Shown here piece by piece: positions 21,777 to 30,889 of a stretch of 64,000 bases of DNA. The stretch comes from Dongshaea marina (GTDB lineage: Bacteria; Pseudomonadota; Gammaproteobacteria; Enterobacterales; Aeromonadaceae). The position numbers and the translations under genes are program-made. Positions within the stretch are counted from its first letter, which is position 1. Each line of letters begins with the position of its first letter. The notes under the pieces are model-generated. The model did no database searches and was not told the DNA's origin. It saw only the letters and a program-made list of their open reading frames with translations. The DNA is taken from NCBI RefSeq assembly GCF_003072645.1, contig NZ_CP028897.1, forward strand, positions 2,989,658 through 3,053,657, written 5' to 3'.

Positions 21777-22247
21777 TTAACTGAGATGGTTGTTGTATAA
21801 GATCACTTCACTGCCCGAACCATACCCCTGGATCACAGCTGCGCGGGAGACCCCCAGGGCAGATTGGTAAAGGTGCTCGGCATAATTCCCCTCTGAGGTC
21901 GTCACCAGGATAGCCCCCACTGCGTGACCCAGGGAGCCGAGGTGATCTTTAAATTGCCGAACAGAGGTTTCGATGAGTTTTTTTCCAAGTCCTCTCCCGG
22001 CAGAATCAGGGTGTACCCCGATCTGCTCCAGCTCGATAATGGTCTTTTCACGAAAACCGTTTTTCACACACCACAGGATATAGCCACAGATCCTCTCCTC
22101 ATCCGAGATCACATAGTAGATCCCCCTTGGATATGAGTGAAAGGAGGCCTCGATCCAGAGCTGATGCTTGAGCTCTCTTGGAAAGCACACTCTATATACA
22201 TTCACAATCCCCTCAATATCTGACTTATCCGCTTTCCTGATCTCCAT
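21777..22247 (-). CDS. GNAT family N-acetyltransferase
   Basis: From ATG 22247 the protein has 156 residues (MEIRKADKSDIEGIVNVYRVCFP); an in-frame GTG five codons earlier is also possible and neither start has a strong ribosome site. Motif A is visible as LEQIGVHPDSAGRGLGKKLIETS, with the RGLGKK loop that binds the CoA pyrophosphate. The C-terminal part (TTSEGNYAEHLYQSALGVSRAAVI) fits a GNAT tail. The substrate is unknown. Confidence 0.75.
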   Translation of the reverse strand: MEIRKADKSDIEGIVNVYRVCFPRELKHQLWIEASFHSYPRGIYYVISDEERICGYILWCVKNGFREKTIIELEQIGVHPDSAGRGLGKKLIETSVRQFKDHLGSLGHAVGAILVTTSEGNYAEHLYQSALGVSRAAVIQGYGSGSEVILYNNHLS

Positions 22248-22425
22248 GAGGAACACGCTCACTTATCTATCTCATGGTGACTGAGTATAGAGATATAGAT
22301 CGACAAAGGAAGGATCTGTCGCCTATTTTTAGATTTGTATCCCAGTTCTGCTGGCAATAACTCTTACACTCAAGCATCGCGCTGGAGAGATGTATACATT
22401 TGGGGAAAGTTATTCAAAAAATATA

Positions 22426-23385
22426 TTAGTGTTTACCACCGATATTTATAGCCTCATCGATGATTTCTTTATCTATTGTCAGTCCAATATTTTTTGCCGC
22501 AGAGAGGTTAATTAGCATATCATTGTTCTTTAATCTCCTTATCGGCATATCTCTTGGCTGTTTCTTATTGAGTAGCACATCTAAGGCCATAGGGATCACT
22601 AGCTCATCAGCCATCTTGTAATAATCACTGGTTAATGATGCGATTGCACCTTTAGGCACTGCCTTCCCATTGTAGGAGTAGACGGCCACCTTTGAATCAT
22701 TGGTAACCTGGGTTATCAAATGAATATTTTCGTATAATAGACCGCTCGAAGTTATTATGATTGAATCCATACCCAGATCAATTAAGTCAATGACAGATGA
22801 GAGGTATTCATCCATATTTTCAACCTGCATGACGATTCCTTTGATGTTCAGATTACGCAGTGCCACTCTTGTTTCCTTCACCTCCACTCGCTTTGATTTA
22901 TTATTTTTATCAAAAATAACTCCCACTGCTTTCATATTTTTTTGTACTTTTCTAAAGAACTCAATTTTTTCCTGGATTGGTATATAGTAAGTTGCCCCCG
23001 TGATATTACCTATCGCTTTCGTGTCTTCGCGGACGCCGAGCAGTGCCGGATTGTTTGCATTGGTGAAAATGATAGGTGTTTTATGAACCGCATGCCTTGC
23101 CAGGATCAATGCATCTGAAGTAATCGTTATTAGTAGGTCAAAGCCCATGGCGTCAATATTTTTTAATATCTGAACCGATTTTACAACCTCCCCTCTTCCG
23201 GTGAACTGGGAGACTAATATTTCATAATCATTATCTTTTAACTGCTTCTCTATATATTTAGCGACTGTATTATCATGGTTTAATCTATCATCATAATCAA
23301 ATATCGCGACTCGATACTCTGCATACACAAGCGATACCGTTCCTAAGGTAATAAATATCGCAAACAAGCAAGAGCGCATTTTCAT
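22426..23385 (-). CDS. Periplasmic ABC-type substrate-binding protein (ABC_sub_bind family)
   Basis: The 319-residue protein has a signal peptide (MKMRSCLFAIFITLGTVSLVYA) and the two-lobe fold typical of the TrpX/YtrF-like ABC_sub_bind family, with markers such as DLLITITSDALILARHAV, KTPIIFTNANNPALLGV and AVGVIFDKNNKSKR. Family members bind small ligands such as aromatic amino acids. No permease or ATPase gene adjoins it, so its partner is elsewhere or it works as a sensor protein. The gene is more AT-rich than the flanks. Confidence 0.75.
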   Translation of the reverse strand: MKMRSCLFAIFITLGTVSLVYAEYRVAIFDYDDRLNHDNTVAKYIEKQLKDNDYEILVSQFTGRGEVVKSVQILKNIDAMGFDLLITITSDALILARHAVHKTPIIFTNANNPALLGVREDTKAIGNITGATYYIPIQEKIEFFRKVQKNMKAVGVIFDKNNKSKRVEVKETRVALRNLNIKGIVMQVENMDEYLSSVIDLIDLGMDSIIITSSGLLYENIHLITQVTNDSKVAVYSYNGKAVPKGAIASLTSDYYKMADELVIPMALDVLLNKKQPRDMPIRRLKNNDMLINLSAAKNIGLTIDKEIIDEAINIGGKH

Positions 23386-23688
23386 TTGTCACGACACCTC
23401 ATCACTTAGGAATTCGCCATGATCACATCACGCTAGTAAATCATTAGCACCTATCTAAGATTGTAGTTTAATTATCAGCGTTGAAGGGGCGATACCAATC
23501 CAGGTTGATAGGTGATCGCTAGGTTAAACATCCCAATTTGGATACCCTGTGAACCATTTGCCTGTTGGCAGTTTTGGCGGAGTTGCTTCGCAATATAGTG
23601 AATGTAAAGCACACGAAACTTGGATGGGATTACTTTCTAGCGATGAAATATAGGCTCGGTGATGGGCAGGAATCGCTGACCGAGGATC

Positions 23689-23825
23689 CGCATCGCGGAG
23701 CTGGAAAGACTTATTCCTGACTGAGGGATAGCTTTACCGGGTGTCACAAAAAATCAGCTAACAGCTGCTCACTTTAAAAAGCACACACTATAAGTTCAGT
23801 TTACTTGAGCAAAAAGTAAACTGAA
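23689..23825. repeat. Dispersed intergenic repeat, copy 2, with 11-bp palindrome
   Basis: The 450-nt gap between the substrate-binding protein and folE has no gene. Its right half (GGAGCTGGAAAGACTT, then GTGTCACAAAAAATCA) resembles the sequence at about 35,750-35,812. It ends with GTTCAGTTTAC / GTAAACTGAAC at about 23,793-23,825, the same palindrome arms as at 35,840-35,877. The hairpin lies just after the folE stop and may also stop transcription, though there is no T-run. Confidence 0.6.
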
Positions 23826-23836
23826 CGCTACTCGGG

Positions 23837-24493
23837 CTACTGGTGTAGATTACTCAAAAGCTCCTGGCGCGTTCCGGCCTGAGTCTTGAACACCCCGCCC
23901 AGTGAGGTGGTGGTGGTGGCACTGGTCACATCCATCACCCCGCGCGCCTTGACGCAGTAATGTGTCGCCTTGATGCTGATTGCAACATCGTCGGTCTGCA
24001 GCAGAGCCTGCAAGGCTACTAATACCTGTTGGGTCAGCCGCTCCTGCACCTGGGGGCGCTTTGCAAAAAACTGCACAATACGGTTGATCTTAGACAGACC
24101 AATCACCTTGCCACGGGGGATATAGGCGATAGTTGCCTTGCCATCAATAGTCACAAAGTGATGTTCACAGGTACTGGTCAGGGTGATATCACTCACCTTC
24201 ACCATCTCATCGACCTGCATCTTGTTATCGATGAGAGTGATCTTGGGAAACTCATGGTAATCCAGCCCGGAGAAGATCTCATCGACATACATCTTGGCGA
24301 TGCGATGGGGCGTCTCCATCAGGGAGTCATCGGTCAGATCCAGCCCTAGCAGGCGCATCACCTCACCCATGTGAGATTCGATCTGTTGCTTTTTCTGCTC
24401 GCGACTCAGACCCGTGTCACTCATCGGCGTCTCCAGCCCCCGCGCTTCTAACGCAGAGCGAACCTGAATCGCCTCAGCACTCAGTGTCGACAT
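23837..24493 (-). CDS. folE: GTP cyclohydrolase I
   Basis: The 218-residue enzyme makes 7,8-dihydroneopterin triphosphate from GTP for folate and, through QueD, queuosine. Zinc and active-site residues are visible in TSTCEHHF (Cys-x-x-His) and in [11 protein letters not shown] (second Cys). The core motif [31 protein letters not shown] is typical. Two ATG codons are adjacent; the second is chosen because GGGAG is then five bases away. The gene diverges from moeA. Its leader region holds a cluster of GGGA motifs (see findings). Confidence 0.97.
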   Translation of the reverse strand: MSTLSAEAIQVRSALEARGLETPMSDTGLSREQKKQQIESHMGEVMRLLGLDLTDDSLMETPHRIAKMYVDEIFSGLDYHEFPKITLIDNKMQVDEMVKVSDITLTSTCEHHFVTIDGKATIAYIPRGKVIGLSKINRIVQFFAKRPQVQERLTQQVLVALQALLQTDDVAISIKATHYCVKARGVMDVTSATTTTSLGGVFKTQAGTRQELLSNLHQ

Positions 24494-24704
24494 CATATCT
24501 CCCAGGCTAAATTAGCTATAAACCATCGAAAAACTGACTAGTTAAAACTGAAACTGAACATAATGCAAGCCCGTAGCTGGAAAAAGGCTCCTCGACAAAC
24601 TCCCTGCGTTTCTCTATGCTCCCTGTTTCTCCCTGAGTCGGGTGCGGCCAACAGCCAGCCCCGCATATCCTCAATAAAACAGCAACAGAGAATAAGGATC
24701 GACC

Positions 24705-25937
24705 ATGGGTTGTTGTGATAAGACAGATTTAATCCCTCTGGAGCAAGCCCGAACCCAGATGCTGGACGTGCTCACTTCGTGCTGCTCGCCGCAGACTCTC
24801 CCGCTGAATGAAGTAGATGGGATGATCCTGGCTCAAGATATCTGCGCGCCCTTAGATATTCCTCCATTTGATAACTCTTCCATGGATGGCTACGCCATCG
24901 ACCATGCCAGTCTTATATCGTCCTCCGGGATAAAAATTGCCGGAGATAGCTTTGCCGGGCATCCTTTCACTGGCAGCTGCCCTGTGGGAGAGGCAGTACG
25001 GATCATGACCGGCGCTCCACTTCCTGCCGGAACCGATACAGTGATCATGCAGGAGGAGGTTGAGCGCACGGGTGATCAGATACAGATTCTTAGTGATTAT
25101 CAGCAGGGACAAAATGTCCGCCCCAGAGGTCAGGATCTGAAACAGGGAGAAAAGCTGCTGGAACAAGGCAATAGGCTCAATGCCAGAAGCATTCAATTGC
25201 TGGCCTCAGTCGGCATAGACAGGGTCTGTGTCTATCGCCCCCTGAAAGTGGCGCTGCTCAGCAGTGGTGATGAGCTAAAAGACCCAGGTTCAGTACTCTC
25301 AGCCGGGGAAATTTTCGACTCTAACCGCGCCGGACTCAAAATCCTGCTGCAGCGTCTTCACTGTGAATGTCTGGATTTTGGGATCATCCCGGACGATAAG
25401 CCGCAGCTGCGTCAGGCATTTTTAGATGCCAACGAGCAGGCGGATGTGGTGATAAGCTCTGGTGGCGTCTCGGTCGGCGAAGCGGATTACACCCGGGATG
25501 TCCTCCAGGAGCTCGGCAGCATCCACTTTTGGAAAATTGCCCTCAAGCCGGGTAAGCCGTTCTCATTTGGCAAGCTGCCCAAAGCCTGGTTTTTTGGGTT
25601 GCCCGGAAACCCGGTCTCCGCCATGGTCTCTTTTTGCCAGCTGGTTCGTCCGGCGTTGGATAAACTCGCAGGCACCAGCTGGCAATCCCCCATCCAGCTC
25701 CAGGCCAAGGTTACCCACCCCCTGCGTAAACAGCCTGGGAGAACCGATTATCAACGGGGATATTTTTTCCGGGATCAGCAGGGGAAACTTTGTGTAACCC
25801 CGGCAAGCCTTCAATGCTCAGGAGCGTTTCGCTCCATGGCAACCGCCAACTGTTTTATCGTGTTGCCCCAGGAGCAGGGATCAATCGATACTGGCCAACA
25901 GGTGACGGTCGAGCCATTTGACGGGGTGCTGAGCTAA
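24705..25937 (+). CDS. moeA: Molybdopterin molybdotransferase MoeA
   Basis: The 410-residue enzyme inserts molybdate into adenylated molybdopterin, the last step of Moco synthesis. It contains the family motifs DNSSMDGYA (near 55-65), RIMTGAPLPAGTDTVIMQE, the MogA-like domain signature LSSGDEL and SSGGVSVGEADYT, and the GLPGNPVSAMV loop. AAGGA lies at a good distance before ATG 24705. Its stop overlaps the moeB start (TAATG), indicating a translationally coupled moeAB operon as in E. coli. The N-terminal MGCCDKTDLIPLEQA matches the family. Confidence 0.98.
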   Translation: MGCCDKTDLIPLEQARTQMLDVLTSCCSPQTLPLNEVDGMILAQDICAPLDIPPFDNSSMDGYAIDHASLISSSGIKIAGDSFAGHPFTGSCPVGEAVRIMTGAPLPAGTDTVIMQEEVERTGDQIQILSDYQQGQNVRPRGQDLKQGEKLLEQGNRLNARSIQLLASVGIDRVCVYRPLKVALLSSGDELKDPGSVLSAGEIFDSNRAGLKILLQRLHCECLDFGIIPDDKPQLRQAFLDANEQADVVISSGGVSVGEADYTRDVLQELGSIHFWKIALKPGKPFSFGKLPKAWFFGLPGNPVSAMVSFCQLVRPALDKLAGTSWQSPIQLQAKVTHPLRKQPGRTDYQRGYFFRDQQGKLCVTPASLQCSGAFRSMATANCFIVLPQEQGSIDTGQQVTVEPFDGVLS

Positions 25938-26695
25938 TGGGTGAACTCAGTCATCAAGAGGAGCTTCGCTACAATCGGCAGATCGTGCTGCCCGAGTTTG
26001 GTTTTGAGGGGCAGCTCGCCCTCAAGCAAGCCAGAGTGCTGATCATCGGTGTCGGTGGATTAGGCTGCAGTGTCGCTCAATCCCTGGCCGCATCCGGGGT
26101 TGGCCAACTGACCCTGGTGGATTTTGATAAGGTTGAGCTTTCCAACCTGCAGCGACAAATCCTGCATCGTGAGGCGACTTTGGGACAGCTAAAAACCCTG
26201 TCGGCCCGCCAGGCGCTGGAGCAACTGAATCCCTGGCTCAAGATTAAGTGTATCGATAACAAGCTTGAGGGCCAGGAGCTGCTGGCTGAAGTCGCGCAGC
26301 ACAGTGTCGTGGTTGACTGCACCGATAATCAGCAAAGCCGGGAGGCCCTCAACCAGGCCTGCTTTACCAGCAGGACACCGCTGGTTTCGGGTTCGGCGAT
26401 TCGCAACGAAGGCCAGCTCATCACCTTTTGCTATGGGGAAGATGAACCCTGCTACCGCTGCCTGAGCCGCCTGTTCGGCTCCGTACCTGAAAGCTGTGTC
26501 GACAGAGGAGTGCTGGCACCCGTTGTGTCCATCATAGGCTCTCTACAGGCACTGGCCGTCATCAAACTACTGAGTCAGGTCGGGAGTATCACAGCGGGAC
26601 AGCTGCAGCTGTTTGACGGTCGTCAGGGAGGTTTTCGCGAGATGAAGCTTGCCAGGGATCCCGGCTGTGAAGTGTGCTCAGAGAAAAACAGATAG
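25937..26695 (+). CDS. moeB: Molybdopterin-synthase adenylyltransferase MoeB
   Basis: The 252-residue E1-like enzyme adenylates the C-terminal glycine of MoaD. The ATP-binding region GVGGLGCSVAQSLAASGVG (about 38-56), the DFDKVELSNLQRQILH motif, the VDCTDNQQSREALN loop and the structural zinc site CYRC ... CEVC near the C-terminus are all present. It overlaps moeA by one base. Downstream, the convergent CsrB-like RNA gene begins, and their ends share the GC hairpin at 26,701-26,722. Confidence 0.98.
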   Translation: MGELSHQEELRYNRQIVLPEFGFEGQLALKQARVLIIGVGGLGCSVAQSLAASGVGQLTLVDFDKVELSNLQRQILHREATLGQLKTLSARQALEQLNPWLKIKCIDNKLEGQELLAEVAQHSVVVDCTDNQQSREALNQACFTSRTPLVSGSAIRNEGQLITFCYGEDEPCYRCLSRLFGSVPESCVDRGVLAPVVSIIGSLQALAVIKLLSQVGSITAGQLQLFDGRQGGFREMKLARDPGCEVCSEKNR

Positions 26696-26696
26696 A

Positions 26697-26961
26697 GAAA
26701 AGGGGCGGCTTGCGCCGCCCCTCGGTCCTTGTCGCCCTATCCCTGAACGTTTATGCTCCCTGCGTTTCCTTACTCGTCCTCTTCCCTTAGGTTTCCTCTT
26801 CCCGATCCTTCGGGGGGTCCTTGCACCTTCCTGGTGTAACGGTCATCCTGTCCGCTCATCCATCTCCGACCCTGGAGGTGTCCATTACCACATCCTGTGG
26901 TGTTCCTTTTGCCTTACCCTGGCAGCCTTTCTATCCTGAAAGACCTCATTGCGTCCTTGCA
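26697..26961 (-). ncRNA. csrB: CsrB/CsrC-type sRNA (CsrA sponge)
   Basis: The minus strand contains 20 GGA triplets in about 240 nt. Many lie in hairpin loops: CCAC-AGGAT-GTGG, CACC-AGGA-AGGTG and CCCGA-AGGA-TCGGG. Others lie in single-stranded AAGGA/AGGGA segments between them. The RNA ends in a strong hairpin (GGGGCGGC-GCAA-GCCGCCCC) followed by TTTT. This architecture is that of CsrB/CsrC/RsmZ RNAs, which sequester the translational repressor CsrA. There is no good coding frame. At about 265 nt it is shorter than E. coli CsrB (369). The 5' end is inferred from the promoter. Its expected activator UvrY is encoded at 12,990-13,634. Confidence 0.9.
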
Positions 26962-26967
26962 CTAGTA

Positions 26968-26995
26968 ACTATAATCGCTCCCGATAAAAGAGCAA
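26968..26995 (-). promoter_or_regulatory. Promoter of the CsrB-like RNA
   Basis: On the minus strand TATAGT (-10) lies 16 bp from TTGCTC, a poor -35 as expected for an activator-dependent promoter. It puts the transcript start near 26,961, just before the first AAGGAC motif. Confidence 0.6.
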
Positions 26996-27130
26996 CGTAG
27001 CAAACCAATAAAAATCAAATTTTTATGAAAAAAAATTGATATCAAAATAACAATATCCTTTTTTTTCATAGTATTAGAACAATTTACCTCAGAAAATCAG
27101 CCGTTATTTATCCTAGATCCCGCACATAAA

Positions 27131-27148
27131 AATGGCCGATCTCTTACA
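27131..27148. promoter_or_regulatory. Candidate UvrY-binding site upstream of csrB
   Basis: The plus strand reads AATGGCCGATCTCTTACA. Compared with the UvrY/GacA palindrome (TGTAAGAGATCTCTTACA, recalled) 12 of 18 positions match and the right half is perfect. Its centre is about 178 bp upstream of the inferred csrB start. It lies between csrB and ompA and could act on either, though csrB is the known class of target. Confidence 0.55.
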
Positions 27149-27390
27149 CAACAGGGAGCGATCTCTGCGTCACGTTTCTTATAACTTAGGTCTCATTCAG
27201 CTTCAGTTAGGGCTGGATTTGTAGGATGGCGCCGATCTGACACATCAAAAAGCAGCTGACCCTTGAGTCAGACAGGATAAAACTCCCTTTTTCGGTGAGC
27301 AAAATCGTCCTTTCAGGACGGCTCATGCGACGCAGACCTTCGATGAGAGCAAAAAGTTCCCCAAATATAGGACCTCTTTGAGCTTATTTC

Positions 27391-27420
27391 TTGAAAGGCA
27401 GCACAAATTCACCGTAAAAT
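27391..27420 (+). promoter_or_regulatory. Candidate sigma-70 promoter of ompA
   Basis: TTGAAA and TAAAAT are 18 bp apart, each with five of six consensus bases. The implied leader is about 150 nt, a long 5' UTR as is usual for ompA mRNAs. Confidence 0.55.
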
Positions 27421-27579
27421 CATAGTGATTCGCTTATTTATATTTAGCGATATCTCATTACAATGCTAATGCTTAAAAGGGAGTCATGGCCGCGACGAGT
27501 CCTTTACGGAGGATAAGCAGCCAGATTGCAGTTGGCCGGGGTCCTTGATCCCGAAGTATCCATTAAGGAGCAATATCAT

Positions 27580-28578
27580 ATGAATAAGAAAGTGGCACCG
27601 ACCCTGATTGCAGCCGCAGTCGCAGCAGTTGCCCTATCTTCAGCCGTCCAGGCACAGACCACCACTGAGCACGATTGGTACCTGGGTATCAACGCTGGTC
27701 GCACCGAGATTCAGGGACTGAAGGGGTATCAAACAAGTGGTACCGAGAATGATAGCTGGGCAGACTCTGTCGGTTATTTCGGTGGTTACAACTTCAACCA
27801 GTACCTGGGCCTTGAGGGTGGTTACTCTCACCTGGGTAAGGCTAAAGTACAGGATCAAAACTACCGTGTAGATGGTCTGTACCTCTCCGGAATTGGCCAC
27901 TTGCCTCTTGGCTATGGCTTCTCCCTGCTGGGTGAGCTGGGCGTAATGCGTACCGGTAACAGCAACGATGTTGTTGGCAAGAACGATGACGGCTTCACTC
28001 CGGTATGGGGTGCTGGTATCGGCTACCAGATCAACGATCTGCTGGATCTGCAGGCCCGCTTCCGCCACATCAACAAGATTGGCGATGGCGCAACCTGGGA
28101 AACCCGTGCCAACAACTTCGGCCTGGATCTGGTGTTCCACCCTGCCCGTGCCCAGGTTGAGCATGCTCCAACCCCAGCTCCAGTAGCTCCGGCTCCAGTC
28201 CAAAAGGCAACTTATAAGACTGTATCCGCCGAGCAAGCGATCTACTTTGGTTTTGACAGTGCTAAGCTGACCCCAATGGCTCAGAGCAAGCTGAACCAGG
28301 TCGCAACTTTTGCCAAGTCTCACCAGGGTGCAACTGTCTCCCTGTCTGGCTATGCGGATAGCACAGGTGGTATGAGCGCTTACAACCAGAAGCTGTCCAT
28401 GCGCCGCGCTGATGCAGCCAAGCAGTACCTGGCATCTAAAGGGATCTCTGCCGACCAGATCAAGGTGAACTATTTTGGTGCGAAGGACTCTATGGGTAAA
28501 ACCAAAGAGCAGCGCAAAATGGATCGTCGCGTCGACGCCAAGGCCCAGGCTCAGGTCAAAGTGATGGTGAACCAGTAA
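27580..28578 (+). CDS. ompA: OmpA-family outer-membrane protein
   Basis: The 332-residue porin-like protein starts at ATG 27580 with AAGGAG nine bases before it; a longer in-frame start has no support. A signal peptide (MNKKVAPTLIAAAVAAVALSSAVQAQ) is followed by an eight-strand barrel (about 27-200, DWYLGINAGRTE ... FGLDLVFHP), a proline-rich linker (APTPAPVAPAPVQ), and an OmpA C-terminal peptidoglycan-binding domain with IYFGFDSAKLTP, SGYADSTGG and RRADAAKQYL. It anchors the outer membrane to peptidoglycan. A terminator follows. Confidence 0.95.
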   Translation: MNKKVAPTLIAAAVAAVALSSAVQAQTTTEHDWYLGINAGRTEIQGLKGYQTSGTENDSWADSVGYFGGYNFNQYLGLEGGYSHLGKAKVQDQNYRVDGLYLSGIGHLPLGYGFSLLGELGVMRTGNSNDVVGKNDDGFTPVWGAGIGYQINDLLDLQARFRHINKIGDGATWETRANNFGLDLVFHPARAQVEHAPTPAPVAPAPVQKATYKTVSAEQAIYFGFDSAKLTPMAQSKLNQVATFAKSHQGATVSLSGYADSTGGMSAYNQKLSMRRADAAKQYLASKGISADQIKVNYFGAKDSMGKTKEQRKMDRRVDAKAQAQVKVMVNQ

Positions 28579-28595
28579 TTGGTCCGCTGATGCTT

Positions 28596-28621
28596 AAAAG
28601 GCTCCCGAGGGAGCCTTTTTT
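28596..28621 (+). terminator. Rho-independent terminator after ompA
   Basis: AAAAGGCTCCC pairs with GGGAGCCTTTT around a GA loop, followed by a T-run. Confidence 0.9.
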
Positions 28622-28644
28622 AATGGATTAAATACAAGCCCGGT

Positions 28645-29405
28645 TCAAAGCAATGCCCGGTAACCGATCGATTGGACCTCCTGCTCTTGTAGCCAGAGCT
28701 TTAACCCCGCAGAGGTTAAGATCTCTAGCTCCAATTCCCGCTGTGCGCAATAGCTCGAAAGCTCGCAAAGAGGCCAGTCCTGATAACCCGGATGGGTCAT
28801 CATCTCCAGGGCCCCCGGGGTGAGTGCCCCTTAAAATTCAAAATGCTCTGCTGCAGCTGGTCCAAAGAGACACCTTGGGCATAAAAGCTGGCATCAAAAC
28901 CATCTGGAGTCGGCACCTTGAGCTCCTCCTGCCCCCCAACAAACTGGTCAATTCGCCGCACCGGTAGCTGCACCTCATTGGCAAGCTCAATAAAGGCTTC
29001 TCGCAGCCTCGGGAAAATAGCTGCAAAATGGTGGCAATCCAGGTGAGTCAGCTCAAGCTTATAAAAGCGGGTATAGTCATACTGCGCACGCAGCTCAGCG
29101 TACACCTGATTTAAGTCCATGGACTCCCGGCTAAAAAGCTCTTCACGACTCAGGAAGTAGCCATGAGTATCGACCAGATCCGGGATCTTCTCTGGGCTAA
29201 GCAGGGGACGACCGGCCGTGAGGGTCAGGTGTAGCCCAACATCGGGTACCTCCCCTTGGCGAATATGTCTGATAGCTTCCCCTGTCGCCGGTTGATTCAC
29301 CATCAGGGTGGTCGAGTGGACCACGCCCTCATGCATCGCCCGAAGGATCCCGCGGTTAACCCCAGGGGTTAAGCCAAAGTCATCCGCATTGAGAATAAGC
29401 TGCAT
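28645..29405 (-). pseudogene. chbG: Chitooligosaccharide/carbohydrate deacetylase (YdjC/ChbG family), frameshifted
   Basis: The N-terminal 190 or so residues are in frame (MQLILNADDFGLTPGVNRGI, THLDCHHF), with the ADDFG metal Asp pair and the HxxxH region of YdjC deacetylases. After SILNFK the frame runs into a stop at 28,800. Adding one G to the GGGG run (plus-strand 28,827-28,830) restores LTPGALEMMTHPGYQDW and a tail ending SIGYRALL with a stop at 28,645, giving the usual length of about 253. ChbG removes one acetyl group from diacetylchitobiose 6-phosphate, allowing ChbF to act. A GGAG precedes the start. It forms a two-gene unit with chbF. Confidence 0.8.
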
Positions 29406-29425
29406 CTATCACTCCGTGGCAGATC

Positions 29426-30738
29426 TTATTTGGCAAAAAAATTCGGCAGATAACGACGATTCACACTTAAAGTCTCATCCAGGGCTTGCTGCAGGGTTTC
29501 GCCACAGGTCACCAGGGGTTGAGGGTCAACGCCTTGATCGCCGTGTCTCGACAGCCGCTGATGGCGGATTCAACGGTAAGGGATTCAAAACGCTTCATCA
29601 ACTGCAGCAGTACCAGGGTATCCGGATCAAAGGGCTTCACGTTCAAAGGCTTAGGCCCGGATCGGGTGATCAGCGAGCTCACTTCGACCGCCGCATCATC
29701 CGGCAGCCCGGCAATACTGCCGTCATTGCGGGTATTAACATGCATGATGGTTCGCTTGTCATTGTAGATAGAGCTTATGAGCTCACAGGCCGCCTGCGAA
29801 TAGTACTGTCCTCCTCGCCCCTCAAGCTCTTTGGGCTTTTCATTGAGCTCGGGATCCCGGTAGCGCTCAAACAAGGCGGCTTCAAGCTTTTTCACCACTT
29901 CACCACGGGTTCCCTCCCCAGCCGCTTCTGCCAACTCCTCGGCCATGATGCTATCCGTCAGGTAGTAGTAGCGAAGATAGGGACAGGGCAACATTCCGAT
30001 CCCCCGGATCAAGGCCTCGGGCCAGCGAAACGGTGAGATGTTTCGGGGAACCAGCCGCTCATCTCCCTCAAGGGCCGCCGCCAGCACCTGGGGCATCCGG
30101 TCCTCAGCTCCTTCATAGAGCTCTCGCAGATACACAAAGTGATTGAGTCCGGCAAACTGCATACAACACCTCTCGGGGTCGAGAGCCAGCATCTCGGTTA
30201 AGCCCCTTTCCATGATCACAGGAACATTGCAAAGGCCCACCACCTTGATATTGGTATGCTGCAACAGTGCCTCGGTCACCATTCCCGAGGGATTGGTAAA
30301 GTTAATCAGCCAGGCATCCGGGCAAAGAAGCTCCATCTCCCGGGCGATCTCTATGGCCACAGGAATGGTTCGGATCGCCTTTGAGAAGCCTCCCAGCCCA
30401 TTCGTCTCCTGACCAATCACCTGATACTTAAGGGAGATACGCTCGTCGCTGATCCTGGCATCCAGGCAGCCAACACGAAATTGAGAGCAAACAAAATCAG
30501 CATCTTTGAGGGCTTCTTTACGATCCAGGCCCGCCGTGACCCGGATATCCAGCCCGGCTTTTTCCAGCATCCGTCGAGTCAGCGCGGTTATGATCTCAAG
30601 TTTCTCCCGACCAGCCTCAATGTCTACCAATGCCAGCTCTCTGAGTGGCAGCTCGCAAGCTCTTTCAATAAACCCCTCAATCAACTCAGGGGTATAGCTG
30701 CTACCGGCACCGATAATCGCAATTTTTAATCCGCTCAT
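29426..30738 (-). pseudogene. chbF: GH4 6-phospho-beta-glucosidase / phospho-chitobiase, frameshifted near the C-terminus
   Basis: The first 409 residues read as a family 4 glycosidase: NAD-binding IAIIGAGSSYTPELIEG at the N-terminus, FVCSQFRVGCLDAR, NFTNPSGMVTEAL, the metal-site Cys in GLCNVP and His in FAGLNHF. The frame stops at 29,509 after TLNPW. Adding one C to the CCCC run (plus-strand 29,515-29,518) restores LVTCGETLQQALDETL and NRRYLPNFFAK, ending at 29,426, about 436 residues, the usual length. GH4 enzymes use NAD+ and Mn2+. No PTS chitobiose transporter gene is adjacent. It is divergent from the LysR gene. Confidence 0.8.
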
Positions 30739-30889
30739 CTTGATCTCCCAAGCTATCTGTCTTCACCTGTCTGTATTACACACAGCTTGATTGCCAGCCA
30801 CAAACGAAACTGCAACTCGCATCCATTAAAATAATTAATCTATAAGCTATTATATGGTTGAAGATAAACTCTATGGATAAAAACTATTA

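Noticed and set aside
24540-24700. Molybdenum-cofactor riboswitch before moeA
   Set aside because: The leader lacks the recalled conserved segments of the Moco RNA motif; the notable feature is instead the GGGA cluster on the other strand.
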